This document shows, one piece after another, positions 1 through 8,160 of a DNA stretch of 64,000 bases. Positions within the stretch are counted from its first letter, which is position 1; each line of letters starts with the position of its first letter. The stretch is from AP-15 sp963812675 (GTDB lineage Bacteria > Pseudomonadota > Alphaproteobacteria > ATCC43930 > CGMCC-115725). The notes beneath the pieces were generated by a model that ran no database searches, was not told the DNA's origin, and was given only the letters and a program-made list of their open reading frames with translations. The stretch lies in assembly GCA_963812675.1 (NCBI GenBank), contig CAWEWR010000026.1, positions 1-64,000 on the forward strand, given 5' to 3'. The position numbers were made by a program, and so were the translations under genes.

Positions 1-209
1 AAACCGGCGGCATCGGCGAAGGCATCGGCAAATTGCGCGCCGTAGACGAGCAGCTTTTTCGGGACGCAGCCGCGGATGACGCAAGTGCCGCCGACCCGGC
101 TGTCCTCGCAGATCGCGACGCGCGCGCCATAGCTGCCGGCGCGACGCGAGCTGGCGACGCCTCCGGACCCGGCGCCGATCGTGAACATGTCGAAATCATA
201 GCGCGGCAT
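1..209 (-). CDS. gor: glutathione-disulfide reductase, N-terminal part
   Basis: Partial gene running off the left edge; only the first 69 or so residues are present. The reading starts with an FAD-binding dinucleotide motif (GAGSGGV, about residues 12-18) and continues to the redox-active disulfide motif CVIRGCVPKK near residue 43. This spacing is typical of the class I pyridine nucleotide-disulfide oxidoreductases, and the exact CV-x-x-GCVPKK form favours glutathione reductase over dihydrolipoamide dehydrogenase. The enzyme reduces glutathione disulfide with NADPH in the cytoplasm. The next gene is divergent, so the 117 bp gap probably holds both promoters. Confidence 0.85.
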   Translation of the reverse strand, partial: MPRYDFDMFTIGAGSGGVASSRRAGSYGARVAICEDSRVGGTCVIRGCVPKKLLVYGAQFADAFADAAG

Positions 210-325
210 CGCGGCCTACTCCGTCATCACAGGTTTCTCTACCTTCTGGTTGTCACAACATCGCCGCGCCGGCAAGCTCGTAACATGTGGGCGGCGTCGC
301 TTCACCGAGGAGGCTGTCGAACAAC

Positions 326-1538
326 ATGAAGGTCTTCGTCTTCGATCTCCTGGCCTATGGCGAACAGCTCGACCATCTGAAGGTCGGCAACGAGCTGCCC
401 TATCCGCTGCCGAAGCAACACTTCAAACCCGAGGTCGCGGTGCGCACCTATGCCGAGCATCTCGAGGCCTGGGAGGAGATGGACCGGCTCGGCTATGACG
501 GCATCGGGTTCAACGAGCACCATTGCTCGCCCTACGGGCTGATGAACTCGCCCAACCTCATGGCCGCCGCGGCGGCGCAACGCACCAAGCGGCTGAAACT
601 GCTGATCTACGGCAATCTCCTGCCGCTGCACGAGCCGCTGCGGCTCGCCGAGGAGCTGGCGATGCTCGACTGCCTGTCCAACGGGCGGCTGATCTCCGGG
701 CTTTGCCCGCGGCATTCCGCGCGAGTACCAGGTCCACAACGTGCCGTTGGCGCAATCGCGCGCCCGCTTCGAGGAGGCCTATCGAAATCATCACCCGCGC
801 CTGGACCGAGGAGGTGTTCTCCTACCAGGGCGAATTCTGGTCCTACAAGGACGTCGCGATGTGGCCGCGGCCGGTGCAGCAGCCGCATCCGCCGATCTGG
901 ATGCCGGTCGTCGGCAGCAAGGAATCGATCGAGTTCGCGGCCAGGCACAACATGCCGATCACCCCCGGCCTGGCGCTCGGCGGACTGCAGGACGACATCA
1001 TCCGCTATTACGCCCAATGCCTCGCGCAGGCACGGCCACCGGATCACGCCCGATCATCTGTCGCTCGGCATCAGCGCCTATGTCGCCGACAGCAAGGCGC
1101 AGGCGGTGCAGCGAGATGCGGGCCCTATCACCTCTATTTCAACCGCACGCTGTTCAGCCACGGCAACTTCACCGAGACCGCCATGCAGCGCCGAGCCGGC
1201 TATTCGACCCATGCCTCGACCGATTATGTGCGGCCGGAAAACCTGCCGCGCCGCCGCAATTCGCCCGCGAGGATTTCCGCAACATGACGATGGCCGATGT
1301 CGAGCGCGCAGGCCGAGCAGCATGCCGCTGGGGCACCGCCGGCGGAGGTCACCGAGCGCATCATCGCCGCGGCCGACAGCTGCCGGCGCCGAACAAGGTG
1401 CAGATCAGCCTCAACCGCGGCGCGCTGCCGCACGAAATGTTCATGGAGCAGATCCGGCGCTTCGCCCGCGAGGTGCTGCCCGCACTGCAGGCGCACCGGG
1501 TCGAGCGCGTCCCGCTGGTGGAGGAGCATGTCGATTGA
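326..1538 (+). pseudogene. LLM-class flavin-dependent monooxygenase, multiply frameshifted
   Basis: Reading the three forward frames in turn rebuilds a bacterial-luciferase-like (LLM) oxidoreductase. It starts at ATG 326 behind a GAGGAGG-like site with MKVFVFDLL, then GFNEHHCSPYG, then GIPREYQVHN, the TRAWTEEVFSY region, and ends with ISLNRGALPHEMF and VPLVEEHVD. The frame changes at about 704, 783, 1030, 1112, 1250, 1305 and 1383, so no single frame covers the protein. Members of this family use reduced FMN and oxygen on small organic substrates. The neighbouring genes are intact, which favours real decay over poor sequence quality, though read errors cannot be excluded from sequence alone. 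A second 3' fragment lies at 2854-3188. Confidence 0.85.
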
Positions 1539-1604
1539 GTTGGCGCCAGTATTCGGATTGCCCCTAGTCACGTCGCGCCCCTTTTTACTTGATAGATGAA
1601 AGAT

Positions 1605-1621
1605 CGTCGAAAAACTTTACA
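1605..1621 (+). promoter_or_regulatory. candidate upstream activator site, copy 1 (weakest)
   Basis: CGTCGA-N5-TTTACA. It matches the pattern of two better copies at 1707 and 1782 (core GTCG-N2-AA-N3-TTACA), all upstream of the sigma-54-like promoter of the PEP-CTERM gene. Binding of an enhancer-binding activator is an inference. Confidence 0.4.
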
Positions 1622-1632
1622 CCAGACCACCT

Positions 1633-1645
1633 ATAGCTAAGCTAT
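1633..1645. repeat. short perfect palindrome
   Basis: ATAGCT-A-AGCTAT, a 6+1+6 palindrome in the AT-rich gap upstream of the PEP-CTERM gene. It could be an operator half-site pair; no regulator is known. Confidence 0.35.
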
Positions 1646-1706
1646 CGCCCTAATATCGCATTCACAGTTAACGGCTAGAGGGTCGGTCGCGTTGGGGGCG
1701 CCGCCA

Positions 1707-1723
1707 AGTCGGAAATTCTTACA
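1707..1723 (+). promoter_or_regulatory. candidate upstream activator site, copy 2
   Basis: AGTCGG-N5-CTTACA. The 18-base stretch from 1708 agrees at 15 of 18 positions with that from 1783. The half-sites TGTNNG and CNNACA form a weak inverted repeat. The site lies about 140 bp upstream of the -12 element, a usual distance for sigma-54 enhancers. Confidence 0.5.
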
Positions 1724-1781
1724 ATCGCCAAACGGCTCAGACCGCCCGATCAGAAACCGCTTGAGTAAACCTGCTGTTTGG

Positions 1782-1798
1782 TGTCGGCAAAGCTTACA
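1782..1798 (+). promoter_or_regulatory. candidate upstream activator site, copy 3 (best)
   Basis: TGTCGG-N5-CTTACA, an imperfect dyad, about 65 bp upstream of the -12 element of the sigma-54-like promoter at 1850. It repeats the site at 1707 at a spacing of 75 bp. Confidence 0.5.
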
Positions 1799-1849
1799 AT
1801 TTGGACCAGCCGCGTCACGGATTTCGGCTAGCCTATTGGTAACTGTCAG

Positions 1850-1864
1850 TGGCACGCATTTTGC
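1850..1864 (+). promoter_or_regulatory. sigma-54 (RpoN) -24/-12 promoter
   Basis: TGGCACG-N4-TTGC, an exact fit to the RpoN consensus core with correct GG/GC spacing. Transcription would start near 1876, leaving about a 35-nt leader before the ATG at 1911. PEP-CTERM genes of other bacteria are known to be controlled by RpoN together with the PrsK/PrsR two-component pair, which fits the product of the gene downstream. Confidence 0.75.
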
Positions 1865-1910
1865 CTTAGCCCAGGACATGCATTTTGCTCAGTCAAGGCA
1901 GAGAGGAATC

Positions 1911-2666
1911 ATGAGGGTGAAAGTGCATCTTCTCCGCACAGCCGCGTCGGGGGTTGGACTGTTCCTGGCCTTAAATATTGCTGCGGATGAGGCCAGCGCG
2001 GCCTATGTGGGCCTGTCGGTGAACGGGACTTGCGAGGTTGGCACATGCCCGGCCACGCCATTGCCGTTCAGCACGACAGTGTCCATACCGTTTTCTTTTA
2101 ATGTGACATTGGCTGACGGCGATTTGTTCAATTTCGCCGGGACAATAACTGGCGCCAACAACAGCAATGGAACTCTGATTAACAGTTTTGAGGACTTCAC
2201 CGCAGAGTTTGTGAGCGGACCCCACGGCACCTCTCAGGCTGACACAATCAACGTGGACGCGTCGCATGCATGGCAAACAACCATCAGCGGCGGGACCTTT
2301 GCGGCAGGCGTATCGGGCTTCTTCAGTCCGGGGATCGCGACCGGAAGCTCCGTTATGCAGACGGTGACCGCCGCCGGTGTTCCCAACAAGGCGGTGTTCG
2401 GGCCTTTTGCCGATCCTGCCAATAACCCGTTCAGCGCATCGAGTTTGTATTCTTCGACTATCACCGGCGGCGCCTTCGATGTCGAAAACCTTTACACGCT
2501 CGCATTTGCCGCAGGGGCCGCGCCCGGCTCCTTTATCGACATCAATAACGCCCCACCGCCGCCGGGCGTGCCTGAGCCGGCGAGCTTGGGTCTGGTAGGG
2601 GCCGGTCTGGTCGGCCTCGCCTTTGCCCGCCGCCGGGGCCCCGTTGACGGTCGAGCCGAGCACTGA
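1911..2666 (+). CDS. PEP-CTERM sorting domain-containing exported protein
   Basis: 251 residues. The start at ATG 1911 follows an AGAGAGGAATC ribosome site; the open frame continues upstream but those starts lack support. Residues about 1-29 form a signal peptide ending near DEASA-AY. The body is low in lysine and rich in Ser/Thr/Asn/Gly, like surface proteins. The C-terminus holds VPEPASLGLVGAGLVGLAF followed by an arginine cluster, which is the PEP-CTERM tripartite signal that exosortase cleaves while the protein is exported to exopolysaccharide. No exosortase gene is in the window. The gene lies between two copies of a monooxygenase 3' end, and its base composition is less GC-rich than its neighbours, which hints at insertion. 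Confidence 0.9.
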   Translation: MRVKVHLLRTAASGVGLFLALNIAADEASAAYVGLSVNGTCEVGTCPATPLPFSTTVSIPFSFNVTLADGDLFNFAGTITGANNSNGTLINSFEDFTAEFVSGPHGTSQADTINVDASHAWQTTISGGTFAAGVSGFFSPGIATGSSVMQTVTAAGVPNKAVFGPFADPANNPFSASSLYSSTITGGAFDVENLYTLAFAAGAAPGSFIDINNAPPPPGVPEPASLGLVGAGLVGLAFARRRGPVDGRAEH

Positions 2667-2677
2667 CTGTGCGACTT

Positions 2678-2707
2678 GACGGCGGTCCGCTAGGGCAGGC
2701 CGCCGTC
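2678..2707 (+). terminator. stem-loop after the PEP-CTERM gene
   Basis: Perfect 8-bp stem GACGGCGG/CCGCCGTC with a 14-base loop, starting 12 bases after the stop codon. No T-run follows, so it may act as an RNA-stabilising hairpin or a weak terminator. Confidence 0.45.
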
Positions 2708-2853
2708 CGCATTGGCGGTGGCCGCTAAAGCGCCAGCCACTCCGCCACGGCCCCATCGCTTCCGTTATTAGAATTCAGCTATCAGAATTCGGTCGAGCCC
2801 GTGCCGCCGCAGAGGGGAAGCCACCGCTTCATAGAGCCTGAGATGCAGCGCAC

Positions 2854-3188
2854 ATCGGTTATGCGAGCGCCGCCTCGACCGATTGCGTCAGCGCGGAAAA
2901 CCGCCGCGCCGCCCAATTCGCCCGCGAGGATTTCCGCAACCTCGCAATGGCCGATGTCGAGCGGCAGGCCGAAGAACTGCCGCGGGGTACCGCGGCCGAG
3001 GTCAGCGAGGCATCGTGAAGGCAGCTGAAAGCGGCGGCTCCGACAACGTGCAGATCAGCCTCAATCGCGGAGTATTGCCGCACGAAATGTTCATGGACCA
3101 GATCCGCCGCTTTGCCCGCGAGGTGCTCCCGGCCTTGCAGGCGCACAAGGTCGAAACCGTTCCGCTGGCGCAAGAGGTCCCAGCCTAA
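2854..3188 (+). pseudogene. 3' fragment of an LLM-class monooxygenase (second copy)
   Basis: This segment translates to the last 110 or so residues of the same monooxygenase family as 326-1538: FAREDFRNLAMADVERQAEE in frame 1, then a stop at about 3016 and continuation in frame 3 as DNVQISLNRGVLPHEMF and VPLAQEVPA. It is clearly related to 1210-1538 at the DNA level (for example CAATTCGCCCGCGAGGATTT in both) but has its own substitutions and a frameshift near 3010. No start or N-terminal half is present. It is a decayed duplicate, not a functional gene. Confidence 0.8.
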
Positions 3189-3643
3189 CTCGGCGGCCGC
3201 AGCACCATCTCGACATGCGCGACGCCGAAATCGTCATAGGGCTCGGAGGCAGTGACAAAGCCAAACCTCTCGTAAAAGGGCACGAGAGGGACTTGCGCGC
3301 CAAGAGCGATCGCTTGCAGCGGAAAGCGCTCGCGACAGAGGATCAGCGCCTTCTCCATCAGCATTCGGCCAACCCCGCCCCGTCTCAGACACCGCGACAC
3401 CGCCACGCGGCCGATTCTGACGATGGGCGGCGGGCCGGTTATTGCCGTCAGCCGAAGACAACCGATCAGTTCACCCGCCAACCGGGCCGTCAAATGCCAC
3501 GCGCTTTGGTCGAGGCCGTCGAGGTCGGGATAAGCGCAGGCCTGCTCGACAACAAAGATGCTTTGCCGGAAGCGCAGCAGCTCATAGAGCTCACCTGCCG
3601 TCAACTCGTCGAAACGCCGCCATTGCGTCGTGATCTCCGGCAT
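3185..3643 (-). CDS. elaA: GNAT N-acetyltransferase, ElaA family
   Basis: 152 residues. ATG 3643 is preceded by GAGGAAAG at good spacing; an in-frame ATG at 3661 is less likely. The N-terminal half carries the ElaA signature: FDELTAGELYELLRFRQSIF, VVEQ and the YPDLDGLD loop. The acetyl-CoA-binding core follows (RIGRVAVSRCLRRGGVGRML), then the terminal FYERFGF strand. ElaA-type enzymes are small cytoplasmic acetyltransferases of unsettled substrate. The gene converges on the monooxygenase fragment, whose stop codon it overlaps by 4 bp. Confidence 0.85.
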   Translation of the reverse strand: MPEITTQWRRFDELTAGELYELLRFRQSIFVVEQACAYPDLDGLDQSAWHLTARLAGELIGCLRLTAITGPPPIVRIGRVAVSRCLRRGGVGRMLMEKALILCRERFPLQAIALGAQVPLVPFYERFGFVTASEPYDDFGVAHVEMVLRPPS

Positions 3644-3804
3644 GCTGGTCTTTCCTCTCACTCGTGCGGGGGGAAGGACAAATAAGTCTCCCGCATTGCG
3701 GGATCCGGGGGCGCGGCTGGCGGGCAGGCCGCGATCGTCACCGGCGCGGGAAGAGCATTGCGGTCGCGCTCCGCCTTGCGGATAGTAATTGACGCAGAGA
3801 AAAG

Positions 3805-4848
3805 ATGCGGCAGGTTCCTATGATCATCGACTGCCACGGCCACTACACGACTGCCCCGCGTCAGCACGAGGGATGGCGCAACGAGCAGATCGCGGCGCAC
3901 AAGGCTGGCAAGCCGCCGCCGCCCCGCCCGAGAATGACGGACGACGAGATCCGCGAGACGATCGTGGGCGGCCAGCTCAAGGTGCAGCGCGAGCGCGGCA
4001 CCGATCTGACGATTTTCTCGCCGCGCGCCGCCGGCATGGGCCACCACCTTGGCGATGCGAGGACCAGCGAAGCGTGGGCCAGCGCCTGCAACGAGCTGAT
4101 CCACCGCGTCTGCTCGCTGTTCCCGAAGAATTTCATCGGTGTGGCGATGCTGCCGCAGAGTGCGCGTGTCTCGCCGAAAAACTGCATCTTCGAGATCGAC
4201 CGCTGCGTAAGCGAATACGGATTCGTCGGCATCAATCTGAACCCCGACCCGTCCGGCGGGCATTGGCAGGATCCGCCGCTGTCGGACCGCTACTGGTATC
4301 CGGTCTACGAGAAAATGGTGGAGCACGACATTCCCGCCATGATCCACGTCAGCGCCGCTTGCAACCCGGCGTATCACACAACAGGCTCGCACTACCTCAA
4401 CGGCGACACGGTCGGCTTCAACCAGCTGATGACGTCATCCGTCTTCAAGGATTTCCCGACTATCAAGTTCATTATTCCCCACGGCGGCGGTGCAGTGCCG
4501 TATCACTGGGGCCGCTTCCGCGGTTTGGCACAGGACGCCAAGCTCGGGCTGCTGACCGATCTCGTGCTGAAAAACATCTTCTTCGACACTTGCGTCTATC
4601 ACCTGCCCGGTCAGCAGCTGCTCGCGAAGGTTATTCCAGTCGATAACATCCTGTTCGCGTCCGAAATGATCGGCGCGGTCCGCGGCATCGATCCGGAAAC
4701 CGGTTACCACTACGACGACACCAAGCGCTACATCGACCAGCTTGCGTTGTCGGCGGAGGACAAGGCGAAAATATTCGAAGCCAATGCACGCCGCGTTTAC
4801 GGCAGCTTGTCCAGGATGATCGAGAAGCAGTCCGCCAGGGGCGTCTGA
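3805..4848 (+). CDS. ligJ: amidohydrolase-family 4-oxalomesaconate hydratase (LigJ-like)
   Basis: 347 residues. It starts MRQVPMIIDCHGHYTT; ATG 3820 is a possible second start. The HxH of DCHGHY (His11, His13), the later MIHVSAACN and HGGGAVPYHWGR blocks and the FASEMIGAVRGIDP loop match, as I recall it, LigJ, the zinc-dependent hydratase that hydrates 4-oxalomesaconate in the protocatechuate 4,5-cleavage pathway. NLNPDPSGGHW and FFDTCVYH are also conserved there. No other lig gene is nearby, so the pathway may be encoded elsewhere or the substrate may differ. The next gene follows after 32 bp, suggesting co-transcription. Confidence 0.75.
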   Translation: MRQVPMIIDCHGHYTTAPRQHEGWRNEQIAAHKAGKPPPPRPRMTDDEIRETIVGGQLKVQRERGTDLTIFSPRAAGMGHHLGDARTSEAWASACNELIHRVCSLFPKNFIGVAMLPQSARVSPKNCIFEIDRCVSEYGFVGINLNPDPSGGHWQDPPLSDRYWYPVYEKMVEHDIPAMIHVSAACNPAYHTTGSHYLNGDTVGFNQLMTSSVFKDFPTIKFIIPHGGGAVPYHWGRFRGLAQDAKLGLLTDLVLKNIFFDTCVYHLPGQQLLAKVIPVDNILFASEMIGAVRGIDPETGYHYDDTKRYIDQLALSAEDKAKIFEANARRVYGSLSRMIEKQSARGV

Positions 4849-4880
4849 GCATGCGTTAGGATGGATGGGAGGAGAGAGCC

Positions 4881-6278
4881 ATGACAGACCTGCGAGTCAT
4901 CACCACGAACGGCGCGGACACAATCCTCGAAGAAGCCACGGTGCAGAACTTTGCGGACCGGCTGCGAGGCCCGCTCCTCGGCCCTGGTGAGGCCGGTTAT
5001 GACGAGGCCCGCAAAGTCTGGAATGGCATGATCGACCGATGCCCGGCGTTGATCGCGCGTTGTGCCGGCGTCGCCGATGTCATTGCGGCGGTGCGTTTTG
5101 CGCGCGAGCACGGGCTGCTGGTTTCGGTCCGCGGCGGCGGTCACAACATCACCGGCAACGCCGTCTGCGAAGGCGGGCTGATGATCGACCTGTCGCCGAT
5201 GAAGAGCGTGCGGGTCGATCCGACCCGGCGTACGGTGCGCGCCGAGGCGGGGCTAACCTGGGGCGAGTACAACCGTGAGACACAAGCCTTTGGTTTGGCC
5301 AGCACCGGCGGGGTCGTGTCGACGACCGGCATTGCCGGACTGACCCTGGGCGGCGGCCTCGGCTGGCTGATGGGGAAGCACGGTCTCAGCTGCGACAACC
5401 TGCTGTCGGCGGATCTCGTCACGGCCGACGGAGAGTTTTTGACGGCCAGTGCGGAGCAGCACCCGGACCTCTTCTGGGGCCTGCGAGGCGGCGGCGGCAA
5501 TTTTGGCGTCGTCACGTCGTTCGAATATCGAGTTCATCCCGTCGGTCCAGTGCTGGCGGGAATGGTTCTCCACCCAATGGCGAAGGCCAGGGAAGTGCTG
5601 CGCTTCTACCGGGATTTCGCGCGCAATTGCCCGGACGAGGCGCTTGCCGCTGCCGCGCTGATGACGTCGCCCGAGGGCGAGCCGGTCGTCGCGATTATTG
5701 TCAGCTATATCGGGGATATCGCAGCTGGGGAGGCGGTTGTGGCGCCCCTACGGAAGTTCGGTTCGCCGTTGCTGGACACGATTGCACCGACATCCTACGT
5801 GCAACTGAACACGCTGTTCGACGCGGCAGTCCCCTATGGCGGGGTTCAGCGGTATTGGAAGTCGAGTTTTTTAAAACAGCTAGGAGACGATTTGATCGAA
5901 ATCCTGATCGAGCGGTCGGCGAAGATGCTTTCTCCGATGTCGATGGTCTTGTTTTTCCATCTCCACGGCGCTGCCGCCCGGGTTGATCGGAACGCGACTG
6001 CCTTCGGGTTGCGCGACGACCAGTGGGATTACGACGTGATCTCGCAGTGGACCGATCCAGCCGAGTCGGCTGATCATGTCCAGTGGACCCGGGAGTTCTG
6101 GACCGCAGTGGAGCCCTTCGCGACCGGAGAAGTGTATGTCAACCACCTCGACTCGGAAGAAGCCACGCGGATCAGGGCCGCCTACAGCCAGGGCTACGAG
6201 CGGCTCGTCGCGCTGAAGAACAAATACGACCCGACGAACCTCTTCCGCCTCAACCAGAACATCAAGCCGACAAACTAG
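4881..6278 (+). CDS. FAD-linked oxidoreductase, berberine-bridge-enzyme type
   Basis: 465 residues behind a GGGAGGAGAG ribosome site. The N-terminal PCMH FAD domain includes VRGGGHNITGNAV (about residues 75-87), whose His is the usual covalent FAD attachment site, and GLTLGGGLGWLMGKHG. The second attachment Cys seen in bicovalent members is replaced (VVSTTGIAG), so a single His link is expected. The C-terminal BBE element ends with LKNKYDPTNLFRLNQNI. Such enzymes oxidise alcohols, sugars or amines with oxygen. There is no signal peptide, so it is probably cytoplasmic. It likely forms an operon with the LigJ-like gene, but a shared pathway is only a guess. Confidence 0.85.
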   Translation: MTDLRVITTNGADTILEEATVQNFADRLRGPLLGPGEAGYDEARKVWNGMIDRCPALIARCAGVADVIAAVRFAREHGLLVSVRGGGHNITGNAVCEGGLMIDLSPMKSVRVDPTRRTVRAEAGLTWGEYNRETQAFGLASTGGVVSTTGIAGLTLGGGLGWLMGKHGLSCDNLLSADLVTADGEFLTASAEQHPDLFWGLRGGGGNFGVVTSFEYRVHPVGPVLAGMVLHPMAKAREVLRFYRDFARNCPDEALAAAALMTSPEGEPVVAIIVSYIGDIAAGEAVVAPLRKFGSPLLDTIAPTSYVQLNTLFDAAVPYGGVQRYWKSSFLKQLGDDLIEILIERSAKMLSPMSMVLFFHLHGAAARVDRNATAFGLRDDQWDYDVISQWTDPAESADHVQWTREFWTAVEPFATGEVYVNHLDSEEATRIRAAYSQGYERLVALKNKYDPTNLFRLNQNIKPTN

Positions 6279-6316
6279 CGGGCGGTTGCAACTCGTAATT
6301 AGCCGCCAGGCAGCCA

Positions 6317-6339
6317 GTCCCGTCCCCCACCCACGGGAC
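6317..6339. terminator. hairpin between convergent genes
   Basis: GTCCCGT-N9-ACGGGAC, a perfect 7-bp stem in the 106-bp gap between the flavoprotein gene (plus) and leuB (minus). It could stop transcription from both sides; no T-run is present. Confidence 0.45.
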
Positions 6340-6384
6340 CCATTTCGAACAACAAATGCGACTGGCTGAGCGGTTGCTGCCGCG

Positions 6385-7506
6385 CTAAGCCGCCTTTTCG
6401 AGCTCGCGCAAGACCGTGTCGCCCATGACGCGCGTCGAGACCCGTCCGGTGTTGGGCTGGACGATGTCGCTGGTCCGCACACCGGAGGCGAGCGCCCGCC
6501 GCACTGCGCCCTCGACGAGATCGGCCTCTTCCGCCATGTCGAAGGAATAGCGCAGCATCATCGCGAAGGAGAGGATGCAGGCGAGCGGGTTGGCGATGTC
6601 CTTGCCGGCGATGTCCGGCGCGCTGCCGTGGACCGGCTCATAGAGCGCCTTGCGGCGGCCGCCCGCATCGGGGGCGCCGAGGGATGCCGAAGGCAGCATG
6701 CCGAGCGACCCTGTCAGCATCGCCGCGCAGTCCGATAACAAATCGCCGAACAGATTGCTGGTAACGATGACGTCGAACTGTTTCGGATTGCGGACCAGCT
6801 GCATCGCGCAGTTGTCGGCATACATGAATGAGAGCTCGACATCCGGGTAGTCCGCGTCGCGAACCCGTTGCGCGACCTCGCGCCACAACCCGCCCAATTC
6901 CATGACATTGGCCTTGTCGACCTCGCAGACCCGGCGGTTGCGCTTTCTCGCCAGATCGAAGGCGGCGCGGACGACGCGTTCGATCTCGGCCTCGGTATAG
7001 ACTTCGGTGTTGATCCCGCGTCGGCTGCCGTCCGCCAATGTCTCGACCCCGCGTGGCTCCCCAAAATAAATCCCGCCGGTCAATTCCCGCACGATCATCA
7101 GATCGAGGCCGCTCACCAGCTCACGCTTCAAGCTCGACGAGTCGGCCAGCGCGTCGAACACTACCGCCGGCCGCAAATTGGCGAACAGATCCATTTCCTT
7201 GCGCAACCGAAGGATGCCGCGCTCGGGGCGCAGGTCGAACGGCAAGGTGTCCCATTTCGCGCCGCCAACGGCGCCGAACAGCACGGCGTCGCTGGCGACC
7301 GCCTTGGCCAAGGTCTCGTCGCTCAACGGAACCCCCGCTTCATCCAGGGCCGCGCCGCCCACGAGACCCTCGGTGATTTCGAAGCTGGCTAGATGGCGCC
7401 GGTCGAAGAACTCGATCACGCGCAACGCTTGGCGCATGATTTCGGGTCCGATGCCGTCGCCCGCCAGCACCAGCACCTTGCGGTTGGACGCGCGGGTCTG
7501 CGCCAC
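6385..7506 (-). CDS. leuB: 3-isopropylmalate dehydrogenase
   Basis: 373 residues. It oxidatively decarboxylates 3-isopropylmalate with NAD in leucine synthesis. Visible landmarks are LAGDGIGPEIM near the N-terminus, the substrate loop ELTGGIYFGEPRG, the CEVDKANVME block and YEPVHGSAPDIAGKDIANP. The start is GTG 7506, 3 bp after the leuD stop, with GAGGG upstream, so the two are translationally close. The length is normal for the family. It is the last gene of the minus-strand block and is followed by a hairpin at 6317-6339. Confidence 0.97.
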   Translation of the reverse strand: MAQTRASNRKVLVLAGDGIGPEIMRQALRVIEFFDRRHLASFEITEGLVGGAALDEAGVPLSDETLAKAVASDAVLFGAVGGAKWDTLPFDLRPERGILRLRKEMDLFANLRPAVVFDALADSSSLKRELVSGLDLMIVRELTGGIYFGEPRGVETLADGSRRGINTEVYTEAEIERVVRAAFDLARKRNRRVCEVDKANVMELGGLWREVAQRVRDADYPDVELSFMYADNCAMQLVRNPKQFDVIVTSNLFGDLLSDCAAMLTGSLGMLPSASLGAPDAGGRRKALYEPVHGSAPDIAGKDIANPLACILSFAMMLRYSFDMAEEADLVEGAVRRALASGVRTSDIVQPNTGRVSTRVMGDTVLRELEKAA

Positions 7507-7509
7507 GAA

Positions 7510-8139
7510 TCACGCCCTCGGTTGGGTCATGCCGAACTGCCACGGACGGGCCAGCCGCGCCTTTTCCTCATAGGCGCGGATTTCCGCGCTCTTCTGCTCG
7601 GTCAGGCCGATGTCGTCGAGCCCATTCAGGAGGCAATGCTTGCGGAATGCATCGAGCTCGAAATGTACCTTCTCGCCGTCCGGCCGTGTGATCGTCTGAG
7701 TTGCCAGATCGATCGTCATCACCGCATTGGCGCCTTTCTTGGCGTCTTCCATCAGCTCCTCGACGGTCTCTTTGGGCAAGGCGATCGGCAGGACTCCGTT
7801 CTTGAAGCAATTATTGTAGAAGATGTCGGCAAAACTCGGCGCGACGATGCAGCGAATGCCGAAATCGAGGAGCGCCCAAGGGGCGTGCTCGCGGCTCGAC
7901 CCGCAACCGAAATTGTCTGCCCCGACCAGGATCTTGGCGTTGCGGTAGGGCGCCTGGTTCAGCACAAAATCCGGGTTCTCCGACCCGTCCGGACGAAACC
8001 GGATTTCTTCGAACAGCCATTTCGACAGGCCCGTCCGCTTGATCGTCTTCAAATAAACCGCCGGGAAAATCTTGTCGGTATCGAGATTGATAATCGGCAG
8101 CGGCGCCGCGACCCCGGTCAGCTGAGTAAATTTTTCCAT
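7510..8139 (-). CDS. leuD: 3-isopropylmalate dehydratase small subunit
   Basis: 209 residues, ATG 8139 with GAGGGAATC upstream. The aconitase-swivel fold is recognised by INLDTDKIFPAVYLK, NFGCGSSREHAPWAL and FADIFYNNCFKNG. With LeuC it isomerises 2- to 3-isopropylmalate. LeuC and LeuD are normally adjacent in alphaproteobacteria; here a membrane-protein ORF and possibly a tiny ORF separate them. Tight coupling to leuB downstream. Confidence 0.97.
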   Translation of the reverse strand: MEKFTQLTGVAAPLPIINLDTDKIFPAVYLKTIKRTGLSKWLFEEIRFRPDGSENPDFVLNQAPYRNAKILVGADNFGCGSSREHAPWALLDFGIRCIVAPSFADIFYNNCFKNGVLPIALPKETVEELMEDAKKGANAVMTIDLATQTITRPDGEKVHFELDAFRKHCLLNGLDDIGLTEQKSAEIRAYEEKARLARPWQFGMTQPRA

Positions 8140-8160
8140 TCTTGGATTCCCTCGTTAAGC

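Noticed and set aside
2708..2756. Possible tRNA on the minus strand: TGGCGGAGTGG fits the A-box of a class II tRNA
   Set aside because: No B-box (GGTTCGA-like), no acceptor stem pairing and no CCA-side match were found.
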